Source: Streptacidiphilus fuscans (GTDB lineage: Bacteria; Actinomycetota; Actinomycetes; Streptomycetales; Streptomycetaceae). From it: a DNA stretch of 64,000 nt. This document shows, piece after piece, positions 33,381 to 41,102 of the stretch. Within the stretch, counting starts at the first letter, position 1; each line of letters opens with the position of its first letter. Both the position numbers and the translations under genes were made by a program. The stretch is from the NCBI RefSeq assembly GCF_015690355.1, contig NZ_JADPRT010000010.1:248001-312000 (forward strand), written 5' to 3'. The notes beneath the pieces are model-generated. The model ran no database searches, had not been told where the DNA came from, and worked only from the letters and a program-made list of their open reading frames with translations.

Positions 33381-34436
33381 TTACCTCTCGCTGTCCAGAT
33401 GTGCCATCTGAGCAGCAACATACCTGTCACCGGAGGCAGCCCCCGCCGGAACAGCCTCCTCGATGGCGGCGAGGTCAGCCGCACCGAGCGTGAGCCCGGC
33501 AGCACCCAGGGCCTCGGTCAACCGCTCCCTGCGACGGGCTCCGACCAGCGGGACGATGTCCTCGCCCTGGGCCAGCACCCAGGCGATGGCGACCTGCGCC
33601 ACGGTGGCGTCCTTGGCCTCGGCGACCGCCCGCAGCGCCTCGACCAGCTTGAGGTTGGCGTCCACGTTCCCCGCCTGGAAGCGCGGGCTCAGACTGCGGA
33701 AATCCCCTGCGGCAAAGGCCCGGTCGGCCTGCCAGTGGCCACTGATCAGGCCACGGGAGAGGACCCCGTAGGCGGTGATGCCGATGCCGAGCTCCCGGGC
33801 CGTGGGAAGGATGGCGGCCTCGATCCCCCGGGATATCAGCGAGTACTCGATCTGGAGGTCGACGATCGGGTGCACCGCGTGCGCCCGTCGGAGCGTCTCC
33901 GCGCCCACCTCGGACAGCCCGATGTGCCGGACATGGCCGGCCTGGACCATCTCCGCGATGGCGCCAACCGTCTCCTCGATCGGAACCTGCGGGTCGAGCC
34001 GCGCCGGGCGGTAGACGTCGACGTAGTCCGTGCCGAGCCGGCGCAGCGTGTAGGCGAGAGCGGTCTTCACCGCGTTGGGGCTGGCGTCGTAACCGAGCCA
34101 CTGGCCGTCGTAGCTGCGCTGGGCGCCGAACTTGACGCTGACCGCCACCTCACCGCGGGCCCGACCGCTGCTGCGCAGGGCGTCCCGGATGAGCAGCTCG
34201 TTGTGGCCCATGCCATAGAAGTCACCGGTGTCGATCAGGGTGACCCCGGCATCGAAGGCGGCGTGGATCGTCGCCGTCGACTCGGCCTCGTCGGCCGGTC
34301 CGTAGAGGTCGGACATGCCCATCGCGCCGAGCCCGAGGGCCGAGACAGTGAGCCCACGGCCGTGGCCGTCCACGCTGCCCGTGCCGTCCTTGCCGGGCCT
34401 GTCGTCGCTGCCAAGAGTGCGTGTTGTGAGTGCCAT
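33381..34436 (-). CDS. aldo/keto reductase
   Basis: A 351-residue aldo/keto reductase. Catalytic Asp and Tyr are in LIDTGDFYGMG, Lys in VAVSVKFGAQRS, and the His position in this subfamily is YRPARLDP, where Arg-Pro-Ala-Arg replaces the usual His-containing motif, as in AKR13-like proteins. The C-terminal EDIVPLVGARRRERLTEAL binds the NADPH phosphate. ATG at 34436 is chosen because a complete promoter places the transcription start at it, giving a leaderless message. It is transcribed with the TetR gene behind it. The first 30 residues contain a Gly/Asp-rich insert. Substrate unknown. Confidence 0.87.
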   Translation of the reverse strand: MALTTRTLGSDDRPGKDGTGSVDGHGRGLTVSALGLGAMGMSDLYGPADEAESTATIHAAFDAGVTLIDTGDFYGMGHNELLIRDALRSSGRARGEVAVSVKFGAQRSYDGQWLGYDASPNAVKTALAYTLRRLGTDYVDVYRPARLDPQVPIEETVGAIAEMVQAGHVRHIGLSEVGAETLRRAHAVHPIVDLQIEYSLISRGIEAAILPTARELGIGITAYGVLSRGLISGHWQADRAFAAGDFRSLSPRFQAGNVDANLKLVEALRAVAEAKDATVAQVAIAWVLAQGEDIVPLVGARRRERLTEALGAAGLTLGAADLAAIEEAVPAGAASGDRYVAAQMAHLDSER

Positions 34437-34442
34437 GGCTCG

Positions 34443-34472
34443 AGTATGCACAGATGCACTGACAGATTTCAA
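34443..34472 (-). promoter_or_regulatory. promoter of the aldo/keto reductase-TetR operon
   Basis: On the minus strand, -35 TTGAAA (34467-34472), an 18-bp spacer and -10 CATACT (34443-34448), ending 6 nt before the ATG at 34436. The message should be leaderless. Confidence 0.65.
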
Positions 34473-34481
34473 TATCTGTCA
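34460..34481. promoter_or_regulatory. palindromic operator, probably for the adjacent TetR
   Basis: TGACAGAT (34460-34467), six bases, then ATCTGTCA (34474-34481): a perfect 8-bp inverted repeat overlapping the -35. Binding there would block transcription, fitting autoregulation by the TetR protein of the operon. Confidence 0.7.
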
Positions 34482-34576
34482 CTCGTTCGTTTGAACCGAG
34501 CTCGCATCGGGCGGGAACAGATCGAACGGGCCGTACAGTTGCGAATGGCAGGACAAGAGAAGGCGAGGGGCACCCG

Positions 34577-35422
34577 GTGGGCAGCATCACGAGCGAGCTG
34601 CGGTTCGTGCGGCTCGGGATCAGCGAGAACGGTGCCGACGGGGACAGTGCCGACGGAAACAGCACCGGAGAGAAAAGCACCGGTGCGGCCACGAAGGTCC
34701 CCTACCAGGAGGCGCTCGACGAGCAGCTGCGACTGCACGCGCTCCGGGTGGCCGACGAGATCCCCGACACAGTGCTGCTGCTGGAGCATCCGCCCGTCTA
34801 CACCGCCGGCCGCCGCACCCGTCCCGAGGACCGCCCGCTGGACGGCACGCCCGTCGTCGAGGTGACCCGCGGGGGCGAGATCACCTGGCACGGCCCCGGC
34901 CAGCTGATCGGCTACCCGATCATCAAGCTCGCCGAGCCCATGGACGTGGTGGCCTACGTCCGCCGTCTCGAGGAGACGCTGATCCGGGCCTGTGCCGAGT
35001 TCGGCGTGGGGACCAGCCGGGTGGAGGGCCGCAGCGGCGTCTGGGTGCTCGGCCAGGACATACCGGGGGCCACAGTCGACGAGTCCCAGGTGATCAACAT
35101 CGGTGCCCTCACCCTGCGCATGGGCGCCAAGCTCGGCATCGACCCACGGATGGCGGGCCCCGAGTACGCGCCCTCCAACGCCGGCCAGCGGGGCGACGAC
35201 CGCAAGCTCGCCGCGATCGGCGTCCGCGTCGCCCGCGGCGTGACCATGCACGGGTTCGCGCTGAACTGCAATCCGGACATGACCTGGTTCGACCGCATCA
35301 TTCCGTGCGGCATCCGCGACGCCGGGGTCAGCTCCCTGAGCACGGAGTTGAAGCGCGACGTGACGGTGTCCGAGGCACTGCCCGTCGTCCAGCGCCACTT
35401 CGCGGACGTCTTCGGCAGCTGA
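34577..35422 (+). CDS. lipB: octanoyl-[acyl-carrier-protein]:protein octanoyltransferase
   Basis: Transfers octanoate from ACP to lipoyl domains such as those of SucB. The LipB signature TRGGEITWHGPGQLIGYP, catalytic Lys in DRKLAAIGVRV and acyl-thioester Cys in IIPCGIRDAGVSSL are intact over 281 residues. Between the first strand (LRFVRLGI) and VPYQEALDEQ the protein carries a four-copy pentapeptide insertion (bases 34628-34687). The family normally has only a few residues there. GTG at 34577 is the likely start, with GAGGGG upstream. lipA follows 110 bp later; the two act in sequence in lipoate synthesis. Confidence 0.94.
   Translation: MGSITSELRFVRLGISENGADGDSADGNSTGEKSTGAATKVPYQEALDEQLRLHALRVADEIPDTVLLLEHPPVYTAGRRTRPEDRPLDGTPVVEVTRGGEITWHGPGQLIGYPIIKLAEPMDVVAYVRRLEETLIRACAEFGVGTSRVEGRSGVWVLGQDIPGATVDESQVINIGALTLRMGAKLGIDPRMAGPEYAPSNAGQRGDDRKLAAIGVRVARGVTMHGFALNCNPDMTWFDRIIPCGIRDAGVSSLSTELKRDVTVSEALPVVQRHFADVFGS
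34628..34687 (+). repeat. 4 x 15-bp tandem array in lipB
   Basis: Four 15-bp units (AACGGTGCCGACGGG to AAAAGCACCGGTGCG) encode NGADG/DSADG/NSTGE/KSTGA near the N-terminus of an essential enzyme. Confidence 0.88.
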
Positions 35423-35532
35423 GCCGAAGCGCCCGGCCATCGAGCCGTCGGCTCGGTCCGGCCGGAGAACGACCACCCTGTGCGGGCGTAACCTAGGGTC
35501 CGCACTGAATTTCGAAGATGAGGGAGCCGCAC

Positions 35533-36486
35533 GTGTCCGCTGTCGCACCCGACGGCCGGAAGCTGCTGCGTCTGGAGGTCCGCAACAGCGAGACCCCCAT
35601 CGAGCGCAAGCCCGAGTGGATCAAGACCCGCGCCAAGATGGGCCCGGAGTACACCGGGCTGCAGTCTCTGGTGAAGCGCGAGGGCCTGCACACGGTCTGC
35701 CAGGAGGCCGGCTGTCCGAACATCTTCGAGTGCTGGGAGGACCGCGAGGCGACCTTCCTCATCGGCGGTGACCAGTGCACCCGGCGCTGTGACTTCTGCC
35801 AGATCGACACCGGCAAGCCCGCCGAGTTCGACCGGGACGAGCCCCGCCGAGTCGCCGAGTCCGTGCGCACCATGGACCTGAACTACGCGACCATCACCGG
35901 TGTCGCCCGTGACGACCTGGAGGACGGCGGCGCCTGGCTTTACGCCGAGACGGTCCGCCAGATCCACGCCGTCACCGCCGAGCGCGAGGCCGGTCGCACC
36001 GGCGTCGAGCTGCTGATCCCCGACTTCAACGCGGTCCCCGAGCAGCTGGCCGAGGTCTTCTCGTCCCAGCCCCAGGTGCTGGCGCACAACGTCGAGACGG
36101 TGCCGCGCATCTTCAAGCGGATCCGCCCGGGCTTCCGTTACGAGCGCTCCCTCAAGGTGATCACCGAGGCCCGCGCCTACGGCCTGGTCACCAAGTCCAA
36201 CCTGATCCTGGGCATGGGCGAGACCCGCGAAGAGGTCAGCGAGGCCCTGCGGGACCTGCACGAAGCTGGCTGCGAGCTGATCACCATCACGCAGTACCTG
36301 CGCCCCTCCCCCCGGCACCACCCCGTGGAGCGCTGGGTCAAGCCCGACGAGTTCGTCGAGCTCCAGGCCGAGGCCGAGGAGATCGGCTTCGCGGGCGTCA
36401 TGTCCGGCCCGCTGGTCCGCTCCTCCTACCGCGCCGGTCGCCTCTTCCGGCAGGCGGTCGAGCGTCGTCAGGCCGTCGCGGGCTGA
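35533..36486 (+). CDS. lipA: lipoyl synthase (radical SAM)
   Basis: Inserts two sulfur atoms into protein-bound octanoate. The 317-residue protein has the auxiliary cluster motif CQEAGCPNIFEC, the radical SAM motif CTRRCDFC, and the C-terminal RSSYRAG Ser ligand region. GTG at 35533 is chosen because AGGGAG lies 6 nt upstream and the product begins VSAVAPDGRK as in Streptomyces; ATG at 35518 would place that ribosome binding site inside the gene. A strong terminator follows the stop. Confidence 0.95.
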   Translation: MSAVAPDGRKLLRLEVRNSETPIERKPEWIKTRAKMGPEYTGLQSLVKREGLHTVCQEAGCPNIFECWEDREATFLIGGDQCTRRCDFCQIDTGKPAEFDRDEPRRVAESVRTMDLNYATITGVARDDLEDGGAWLYAETVRQIHAVTAEREAGRTGVELLIPDFNAVPEQLAEVFSSQPQVLAHNVETVPRIFKRIRPGFRYERSLKVITEARAYGLVTKSNLILGMGETREEVSEALRDLHEAGCELITITQYLRPSPRHHPVERWVKPDEFVELQAEAEEIGFAGVMSGPLVRSSYRAGRLFRQAVERRQAVAG

Positions 36487-36519
36487 GGTCCAGGCAGCGG
36501 TCTCGGCAGAGATCACAAG

Positions 36520-36560
36520 CTGAGGTCACAGGCTGAGAGCGAGAGAGCCTGTGACCTCGG
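36520..36560. terminator. lipA terminator hairpin
   Basis: A perfect 13-bp stem (36522-36534 with 36546-36558, GAGGTCACAGGCT) extended by a wobble and a C-G pair, with an 11-nt loop, starts 34 bp after the lipA stop. Confidence 0.8.
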
Positions 36561-36655
36561 TCGCACAGGCTTCACGGGGGTTTGACCGACCGGTCATGGA
36601 GCAGTAACACAAAGTGGTGACGATGGCCTGGTAACCGCAAGGGGAGATGGTCACC

Positions 36656-36826
36656 ATGCAGTTTGCCCTGAGTCTCACCACGGCTCTGCGCATGGCCGAG
36701 TCGGTGTTCTTCGGCGGCGGCCAGCAGACGGCCCGGCGCAACGCCTGGGACGCCGTCTGCGAGAACCGCCGCCAGGCACGGGACCGCCAGGAGACCGAAC
36801 GCGTCCTGTCGCGCGCCGTGCGCTGA
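36656..36826 (+). CDS. small conserved protein (56 aa) downstream of lipA
   Basis: A 56-residue basic protein, MQFALSLTTALRMAE at the start and ENRRQARDRQETERVL near the end, probably two helices. AAGGGGAG lies about 9 nt before the ATG at 36656. A small ORF occupies the same position between lipA and the DUF4191 gene in Streptomyces (SCO2195 in S. coelicolor, as I recall). Third-position G/C bias is strong. Function unknown; the conserved place suggests selection. Confidence 0.72.
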   Translation: MQFALSLTTALRMAESVFFGGGQQTARRNAWDAVCENRRQARDRQETERVLSRAVR

Positions 36827-36967
36827 GCGCCGAGGGCCGAGCCGGGGTCCCCAGAGCCCGCGTCAGTGGGCCCCTGACGATGCGCCGAACCGTCGCCGCC
36901 GGTCACGACTGGGACACGGGCGGTCCCACCCTGGCACCGGGCTTGGGCAACCGGGCATCCGGCCCCG

Positions 36968-36973
36968 TACCAT
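36968..36973 (+). promoter_or_regulatory. -10 hexamer TACCAT, leaderless start for DUF4191 gene
   Basis: TACCAT ends 7 nt before the ATG at 36981. No Shine-Dalgarno sequence is present, supporting the second of the two closely spaced ATGs (36972 and 36981) as the true start. Confidence 0.4.
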
Positions 36974-36980
36974 GAACGTC

Positions 36981-37673
36981 ATGGCGAGGCAGGAATCCAC
37001 CAACGGCTCTGGACGGCTCTCTCAGATCCGCCAGGCATACACCATGACCAAGCGGGTCGACCCGAAGATCGGTCTTATCGTCGCCGGCGTCGGGCTCGGC
37101 ACCTTCGTGGTGCTCCTCGCCATCGGCTTCGCGATCGGTCACCCGGTCTACCTGGGCATCCTGGGCTTCGTGCTCGGCGTGCTCGCCGCGGTCATCATCT
37201 TCGGCCGCCGTGCCGAGAAGGCCGCGTTCGGCCAGCTCGAAGGCCAGCCCGGAGCGGCGGCCGCGGTGCTCAACAACATCAAGCGCGGCTGGAACATCCA
37301 GCTGGTCGTCGCGGCCAACCGGAGCCAGGACGCCGTGCACCGCGCGGTCGGCCGGGCCGGCGTGGTGCTGGTCGGCGAGGGCAATGTCAACCGGGTCCGC
37401 CCGATGATGGCCGCCGAGAAGCGCAGGATGAGCAAGGTCGTCGGCGACGCGCCGGTGATCGACGTCGTCGTCGGCAACGACGAGGGCCAGATCCCGCTCA
37501 AGCGGCTCCAGATGCACCTGGCCAAGCTGCCCAAGACCATCTCCGGCGCACAGGCCACCGAGATCAACGACCGTCTGCGGGCGATGGGCGACCTGATGAC
37601 CAACGCCCCGATCCCGAAGGGTCCGCTCCCCAAGGGTTCTCGGATGCCCAAGGGCGCCAGCAAGATGCGCTGA
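36981..37673 (+). CDS. DUF4191 membrane protein
   Basis: A 230-residue protein of the DUF4191 family. After a short basic region with QIRQAYTMTKRVDPKIG there are two membrane helices (about 35-58 and 62-78). The cytoplasmic domain contains VLNNIKRGWNIQLVVAANRS and the regular MMAAEKRRMSKVVGDAPVIDV. The extreme C-terminus has three PKG units (IPKGPLPKG, MPKG). The family is conserved in actinobacteria beside lipA; function unknown. It converges on the RDD gene across a shared terminator. Confidence 0.87.
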   Translation: MARQESTNGSGRLSQIRQAYTMTKRVDPKIGLIVAGVGLGTFVVLLAIGFAIGHPVYLGILGFVLGVLAAVIIFGRRAEKAAFGQLEGQPGAAAAVLNNIKRGWNIQLVVAANRSQDAVHRAVGRAGVVLVGEGNVNRVRPMMAAEKRRMSKVVGDAPVIDVVVGNDEGQIPLKRLQMHLAKLPKTISGAQATEINDRLRAMGDLMTNAPIPKGPLPKGSRMPKGASKMR

Positions 37674-37721
37674 GCGGACGCACCGCCGGCACCAGCACCA
37701 CCTCGGCACCACCCAAAACCA

Positions 37722-37759
37722 AAGCCCCGGCCTCGTCCTCGCGGACGCGGCCGGGGCTT
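37722..37759. terminator. bidirectional terminator
   Basis: A perfect 11-bp stem (37722-37732 with 37749-37759, AAGCCCCGGCC) is flanked by A-rich sequence on the left and CTTCT on the right, so it works for both convergent genes. Confidence 0.82.
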
Positions 37760-37834
37760 CTTCTGTGCCTCGGCGTGAACCGGAACCTCAGGCCCGGAGG
37801 CCCGCAGGCTCGAAGGTCCGCAGACCAGGAAGTC

Positions 37835-38305
37835 TCAGACCCGAACCTCGACGGTGTGGACGGCCTTGTCGTGGAGGCCGCGTCCGTCGCGGTCCCAGAT
37901 CAGGGCGGGGACGGCCAGCACCAGCAGGAAGGTCCGCAGCGCGATCTGGCCGAGGCCGGCACGCTCACCGTTCAGGCTCACCACCCGCAGGCCGACCAGC
38001 TTCTTGCCCGGCGTGGACCCAGTCGCCCCCAGAGTCAGCACGCTGACCAGGAAGAACAGGAGGGTGACCCACATGCTGACCTTGTTCACGTCCCGCCCGG
38101 CGATCAACGCGTAGGCGATCAGGTAGCAGAGCATCCAGTCGATGATGATCGCGAGCAGTCGCCGCCCGGTGCCGGCGATCGACCCGGGACCCTCCTCCGG
38201 CAGGCCGAGGCGCTTGCCCCGGTAACCGAAGTCGGCGCCCATCTGCTCGGCGGCCGCCCGGGGGCCCTCGATCCAACTGCCTATGGCTTTACGGCTCTCT
38301 TCCAC
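37835..38305 (-). CDS. RDD family membrane protein
   Basis: A 156-residue RDD-family protein. After the N-terminal VEESRKAIGSWIEGP there are three hydrophobic helices: RRLLAIIIDWMLCYLIAYAL, MWVTLLFFLVSVLTLGATG and GQIALRTFLLVLAVPALIW. The family Arg and two Asp positions fall in RRLLAIIIDW and WDRDGRGLHDKAV. GTG at 38305 is chosen since further upstream the frame loses protein-like character. Divergent from glnA, as in Streptomyces. Role unknown, possibly transport. Confidence 0.87.
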   Translation of the reverse strand: MEESRKAIGSWIEGPRAAAEQMGADFGYRGKRLGLPEEGPGSIAGTGRRLLAIIIDWMLCYLIAYALIAGRDVNKVSMWVTLLFFLVSVLTLGATGSTPGKKLVGLRVVSLNGERAGLGQIALRTFLLVLAVPALIWDRDGRGLHDKAVHTVEVRV

Positions 38306-38630
38306 GCGACAACAGTAGCCCGGCCCGGAGCCGCGCCCTGCTCCGCCCCTCCCACAGCACCCGGCGCACCCGGCATGCCTCGTCACGGCAACCCAAGCCG
38401 GTCTAGACCACCCTCCTACGGGTGAACGCCTGGTCAACCGCGCGCCCGGAAAGACAGCAGGAACGGCACAGGTTGCCGACTCGTTCACCTCATGCGGTTA
38501 ACAACCGCGAAACATACGGGTCACGGCCGAGAAATGGCCCGTTCCTATGGTTTCCAGCACGGTATCGCCGGACGGGAACGGCGGTCCGCACCCAGAATCC
38601 CGGCACACCCGCCGGGGCCAAGGAGGATGG
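38306..38630. other. RDD-glnA divergent control region
   Basis: This 325-bp region contains a four-half-site GlnR operator (38498-38535) and a TATGGT -10-like hexamer (38546-38551), followed by an 80-nt leader to the glnA ribosome binding site. No ORF is supported. Confidence 0.6.
38498..38535 (+). promoter_or_regulatory. GlnR operator upstream of glnA
   Basis: Four half-sites with exact 6-bp spacing: TTAAC (38498-38502), GAAAC (38509-38513), GTCAC (38520-38524), GAAAT (38531-38535). These match the actinobacterial GlnR consensus gTnAc-n6-GaAAc in tandem. TATGGT 11 bp downstream is a plausible -10. GlnR activation of glnA under nitrogen limitation is expected. Confidence 0.85.
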
Positions 38631-40046
38631 ATGTTCAACAACGCCGACGAGGTGTCGCGCTACATCTCGGACAACGACGTCAAGTTCGTCGATGTCAGGT
38701 TCTGCGACCTGCCGGGCGTCATGCAGCACTTCACCGTGCCTGCTTCGGCGTTTGATCCGTCCGAGATGCTGATGTTCGACGGTTCTTCGATCCGCGGCTT
38801 CCAGGCGATCCACGAGTCCGACATGGGCCTCGTCCCGGATCTGACCACGTCGCGCCTGGACCCGTTCCGCAAGGACGCGACCCTCAACATCAACTTCTTC
38901 ATCCACGACCCGATCACCGGCGAGCAGTACAGCCGGGACCCGCGCAACGTCGCCAAGAAGGCCGAGGCCTACCTCGCCTCGTCCGGCATCGCCGACACCG
39001 CGTACTTCGGCCCCGAGGCGGAGTTCTACGTCTTCGACGACGTCCGCTTCGAGACCAAGCAGAACCGCTCGTTCTACGAGATCGACTCCGAGGCCGGCGC
39101 CTGGAACACCGGCCGGGTCGAGGAGGGCGGCAACCGCGGTTACAAGGTCCGCTACAAGGGCGGCTACTTCCCGGCCCCGCCCGTCGACCACTTCGCCGAC
39201 CTGCGCGCCGAGATGTCCCTGGAGCTGGCCAACGCGGGCCTCCAGGTCGAGCGCCAGCACCACGAGGTCGGCACGGCCGGCCAGGCGGAGATCAACTACA
39301 AGTTCAACACGCTGCTCGCCGCGGCCGACGACCTGATGCTGTTCAAGTACATCATCAAGAACGTCGCCTGGCGGAACGGCAAGACCGCCACCTTCATGCC
39401 CAAGCCGATCTTCGGCGACAACGGCTCCGGCATGCACTGCCACCAGTCGCTGTGGACGGACGGCTCCCCGCTCTTCTACGACGAGCAGGGCTACGCCGGC
39501 CTGTCGGACACCGCCCGCTACTACATCGGCGGCCTGCTCAAGCACGCCCCGTCGCTGCTGGCGTTCACCAACCCGACGGTCAACTCCTACCACCGCCTGG
39601 TCCCGGGCTTCGAGGCCCCGGTCAACCTGGTCTACTCGCAGCGCAACCGCTCGGCCGCGATCCGCATCCCGATCACGGGCGCCAACGCCAAGGCCAAGCG
39701 CATCGAGTTCCGCGCGCCGGACCCGTCCTCCAACCCGTACCTGGCCTTCTCCGCCATGCTGCTGGCCGGCCTGGACGGCATCAAGAACAAGATCGAGCCG
39801 CTCGAGCCGGTCGACAAGGACCTGTACGAGCTCGCTCCCGAGGACCACGCCGCGGTCCCGCAGGTCCCGTCCACCCTCCCGGCCGTCCTCGAGGCGCTGG
39901 AGCAGGACCACGAGTACCTGCTCTCCGGCGGCGTCTTCAGCCAGGACCTGATCGAGACCTGGATCGACTACAAGCGCACGCACGAGGTCGCCCCGATCGC
40001 CCTGCGTCCGCACCCGCACGAGTTCGAGCTCTACTTCGACCTGTAA
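38631..40046 (+). CDS. glnA: glutamine synthetase, type I
   Basis: Forms glutamine from glutamate, ammonia and ATP; with nitrate and nitrite reductases in the same window it completes inorganic nitrogen assimilation. The 471-residue GSI protein has the ATP/glutamate-site motifs NGSGMHCHQSLW and GFEAPVNLVYSQRNRSAAIR. The adenylylation Tyr lies in KDLYELAPED, so it is a GSI-beta enzyme open to GlnE control. The ribosome binding site AAGGAGGA precedes the ATG directly. It has a GlnR operator upstream and an 11-bp-stem terminator downstream. Confidence 0.97.
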   Translation: MFNNADEVSRYISDNDVKFVDVRFCDLPGVMQHFTVPASAFDPSEMLMFDGSSIRGFQAIHESDMGLVPDLTTSRLDPFRKDATLNINFFIHDPITGEQYSRDPRNVAKKAEAYLASSGIADTAYFGPEAEFYVFDDVRFETKQNRSFYEIDSEAGAWNTGRVEEGGNRGYKVRYKGGYFPAPPVDHFADLRAEMSLELANAGLQVERQHHEVGTAGQAEINYKFNTLLAAADDLMLFKYIIKNVAWRNGKTATFMPKPIFGDNGSGMHCHQSLWTDGSPLFYDEQGYAGLSDTARYYIGGLLKHAPSLLAFTNPTVNSYHRLVPGFEAPVNLVYSQRNRSAAIRIPITGANAKAKRIEFRAPDPSSNPYLAFSAMLLAGLDGIKNKIEPLEPVDKDLYELAPEDHAAVPQVPSTLPAVLEALEQDHEYLLSGGVFSQDLIETWIDYKRTHEVAPIALRPHPHEFELYFDL

Positions 40047-40060
40047 GAGCGGGACGCATC

Positions 40061-40100
40061 GCGTCGGGCCGTATCCGCGCGGGCGGGTCCGGCCCGACGC
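40061..40100. terminator. glnA terminator hairpin
   Basis: A perfect 11-bp stem (40061-40071 with 40090-40100, GCGTCGGGCCG) with an 18-nt loop starts 15 bp after the glnA stop. Confidence 0.75.
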
Positions 40101-40130
40101 ATGAAGCGGGCACACGCGTCTGCGCGGAGG

Positions 40131-40136
40131 CAGACT
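40131..40136 (+). promoter_or_regulatory. -10-like hexamer CAGACT, leaderless start for Fpg/Nei gene
   Basis: CAGACT ends 6 nt before the ATG at 40143; no Shine-Dalgarno sequence is visible. Confidence 0.35.
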
Positions 40137-40142
40137 GGACGC

Positions 40143-41057
40143 ATGCCCGAGCTGCCCGAGGTCGAGTCGTTGACGCAGTTCCTCGCCGAGCACCTGACCG
40201 GCCGCCAGGTCGAGCGCGTCCATCCGGTCTCGGTGGCCGCACTGAAGACCTACGACCCGCCGCTGACCGCCCTGGTGGGACGCACGTTCGCCGGTGCGAC
40301 CCGGCACGGCAAGTTCCTGGATCTTGTCGTCGCGCCGACCGTCGCGCCCACCATCGCGCCGACCTCACGCGAGGACGCAGGGGACCCGGCGCTGCACCTC
40401 GTGGTGCATCTGGCCCGGGCCGGGTGGGTGCGCTGGAACGACGCACTGCCCACCGCGCCCCCACGCCCCGGCAAGGGGCCGCTGGCGCTACGGGTCGGGC
40501 TGGACGGAGGGTCCGGCTTCGACGTCACCGAGGCCGGCACCCAGAAGCACCTGGCCGTCTACCTGGTCCGCGACCCGCACGACGTGCCGGGCATCGCCCG
40601 CCTCGGCCCCGACCCGCTCTCCTCCGACATCACGGAGGAGCGTTTCGCGGAGCTGCTGCGCTCCGAACGGCGGCAGATCAAGGGCGTCCTGCGCGACCAG
40701 GCGGTGCTGGCCGGGATCGGCAACGCCTACTCCGACGAGATCCTGCACGCGGCGCAGATGTCCCCGTTCAAGCCCGCCGCGAACCTCTCCGACGAGGAGG
40801 TCACCCGGCTCTACCAGGCGATGGCGACAACCCTCGCGGACGCCGTCCAGCGGGCCCACGGGCTCGCCCTGCGCGATCTCAAGGCCGAGAAGAAGAGCGG
40901 CCTCCGCGTCCACGGCCGCACCGGCGAGCCCTGCCCGGTGTGCGGCGACACCATCCGCGAGGTGTCGTTCAGCGACTCGTCCCTGCAGTACTGCCCCACC
41001 TGCCAGACAGGCGGCAAGCCGCTGGCCGACCGCCGCCTGTCCCGGCTGCTGAAGTAG
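40143..41057 (+). CDS. Fpg/Nei family DNA glycosylase
   Basis: A 304-residue base-excision repair enzyme. The N-terminal MPELPEVE has the catalytic Pro2 and Glu3. GIGNAYSDEILHAAQMSPF is the helix-two-turn-helix. The C-terminal zinc finger has CPVCG and YCPTCQTGGK with the conserved Arg in ADRRLSRLLK. It removes oxidised bases such as 8-oxoguanine or oxidised pyrimidines; Fpg and Nei activities cannot be separated here. A three-copy APT-x tetrapeptide array (40332-40367) is inserted in a loop of the N-terminal beta sandwich. Confidence 0.92.
   Translation: MPELPEVESLTQFLAEHLTGRQVERVHPVSVAALKTYDPPLTALVGRTFAGATRHGKFLDLVVAPTVAPTIAPTSREDAGDPALHLVVHLARAGWVRWNDALPTAPPRPGKGPLALRVGLDGGSGFDVTEAGTQKHLAVYLVRDPHDVPGIARLGPDPLSSDITEERFAELLRSERRQIKGVLRDQAVLAGIGNAYSDEILHAAQMSPFKPAANLSDEEVTRLYQAMATTLADAVQRAHGLALRDLKAEKKSGLRVHGRTGEPCPVCGDTIREVSFSDSSLQYCPTCQTGGKPLADRRLSRLLK
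40332..40367 (+). repeat. 3 x 12-bp tandem array in the Fpg/Nei gene
   Basis: Three 12-bp units (consensus GCGCCGACCATC) encode APTV/APTI/APTS between two beta strands of the glycosylase. Confidence 0.88.
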
Positions 41058-41102
41058 GCGAGGCGCGTCGGAGAGTCCTCTCGGAGCATCGCGCCGCCAG
41101 AC

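Noticed and set aside
38536..38630. Glutamine-type riboswitch in the glnA leader
   Set aside because: No conserved aptamer-like stems seen; a GlnR operator already explains control.
41062..41095. Terminator between the Fpg/Nei gene and the zinc-ribbon protein gene
   Set aside because: Only a 6-bp GGCGCG/CGCGCC outer stem with a short GAGAG/CTCTC inner one and asymmetric spacing; too weak to list as a feature.
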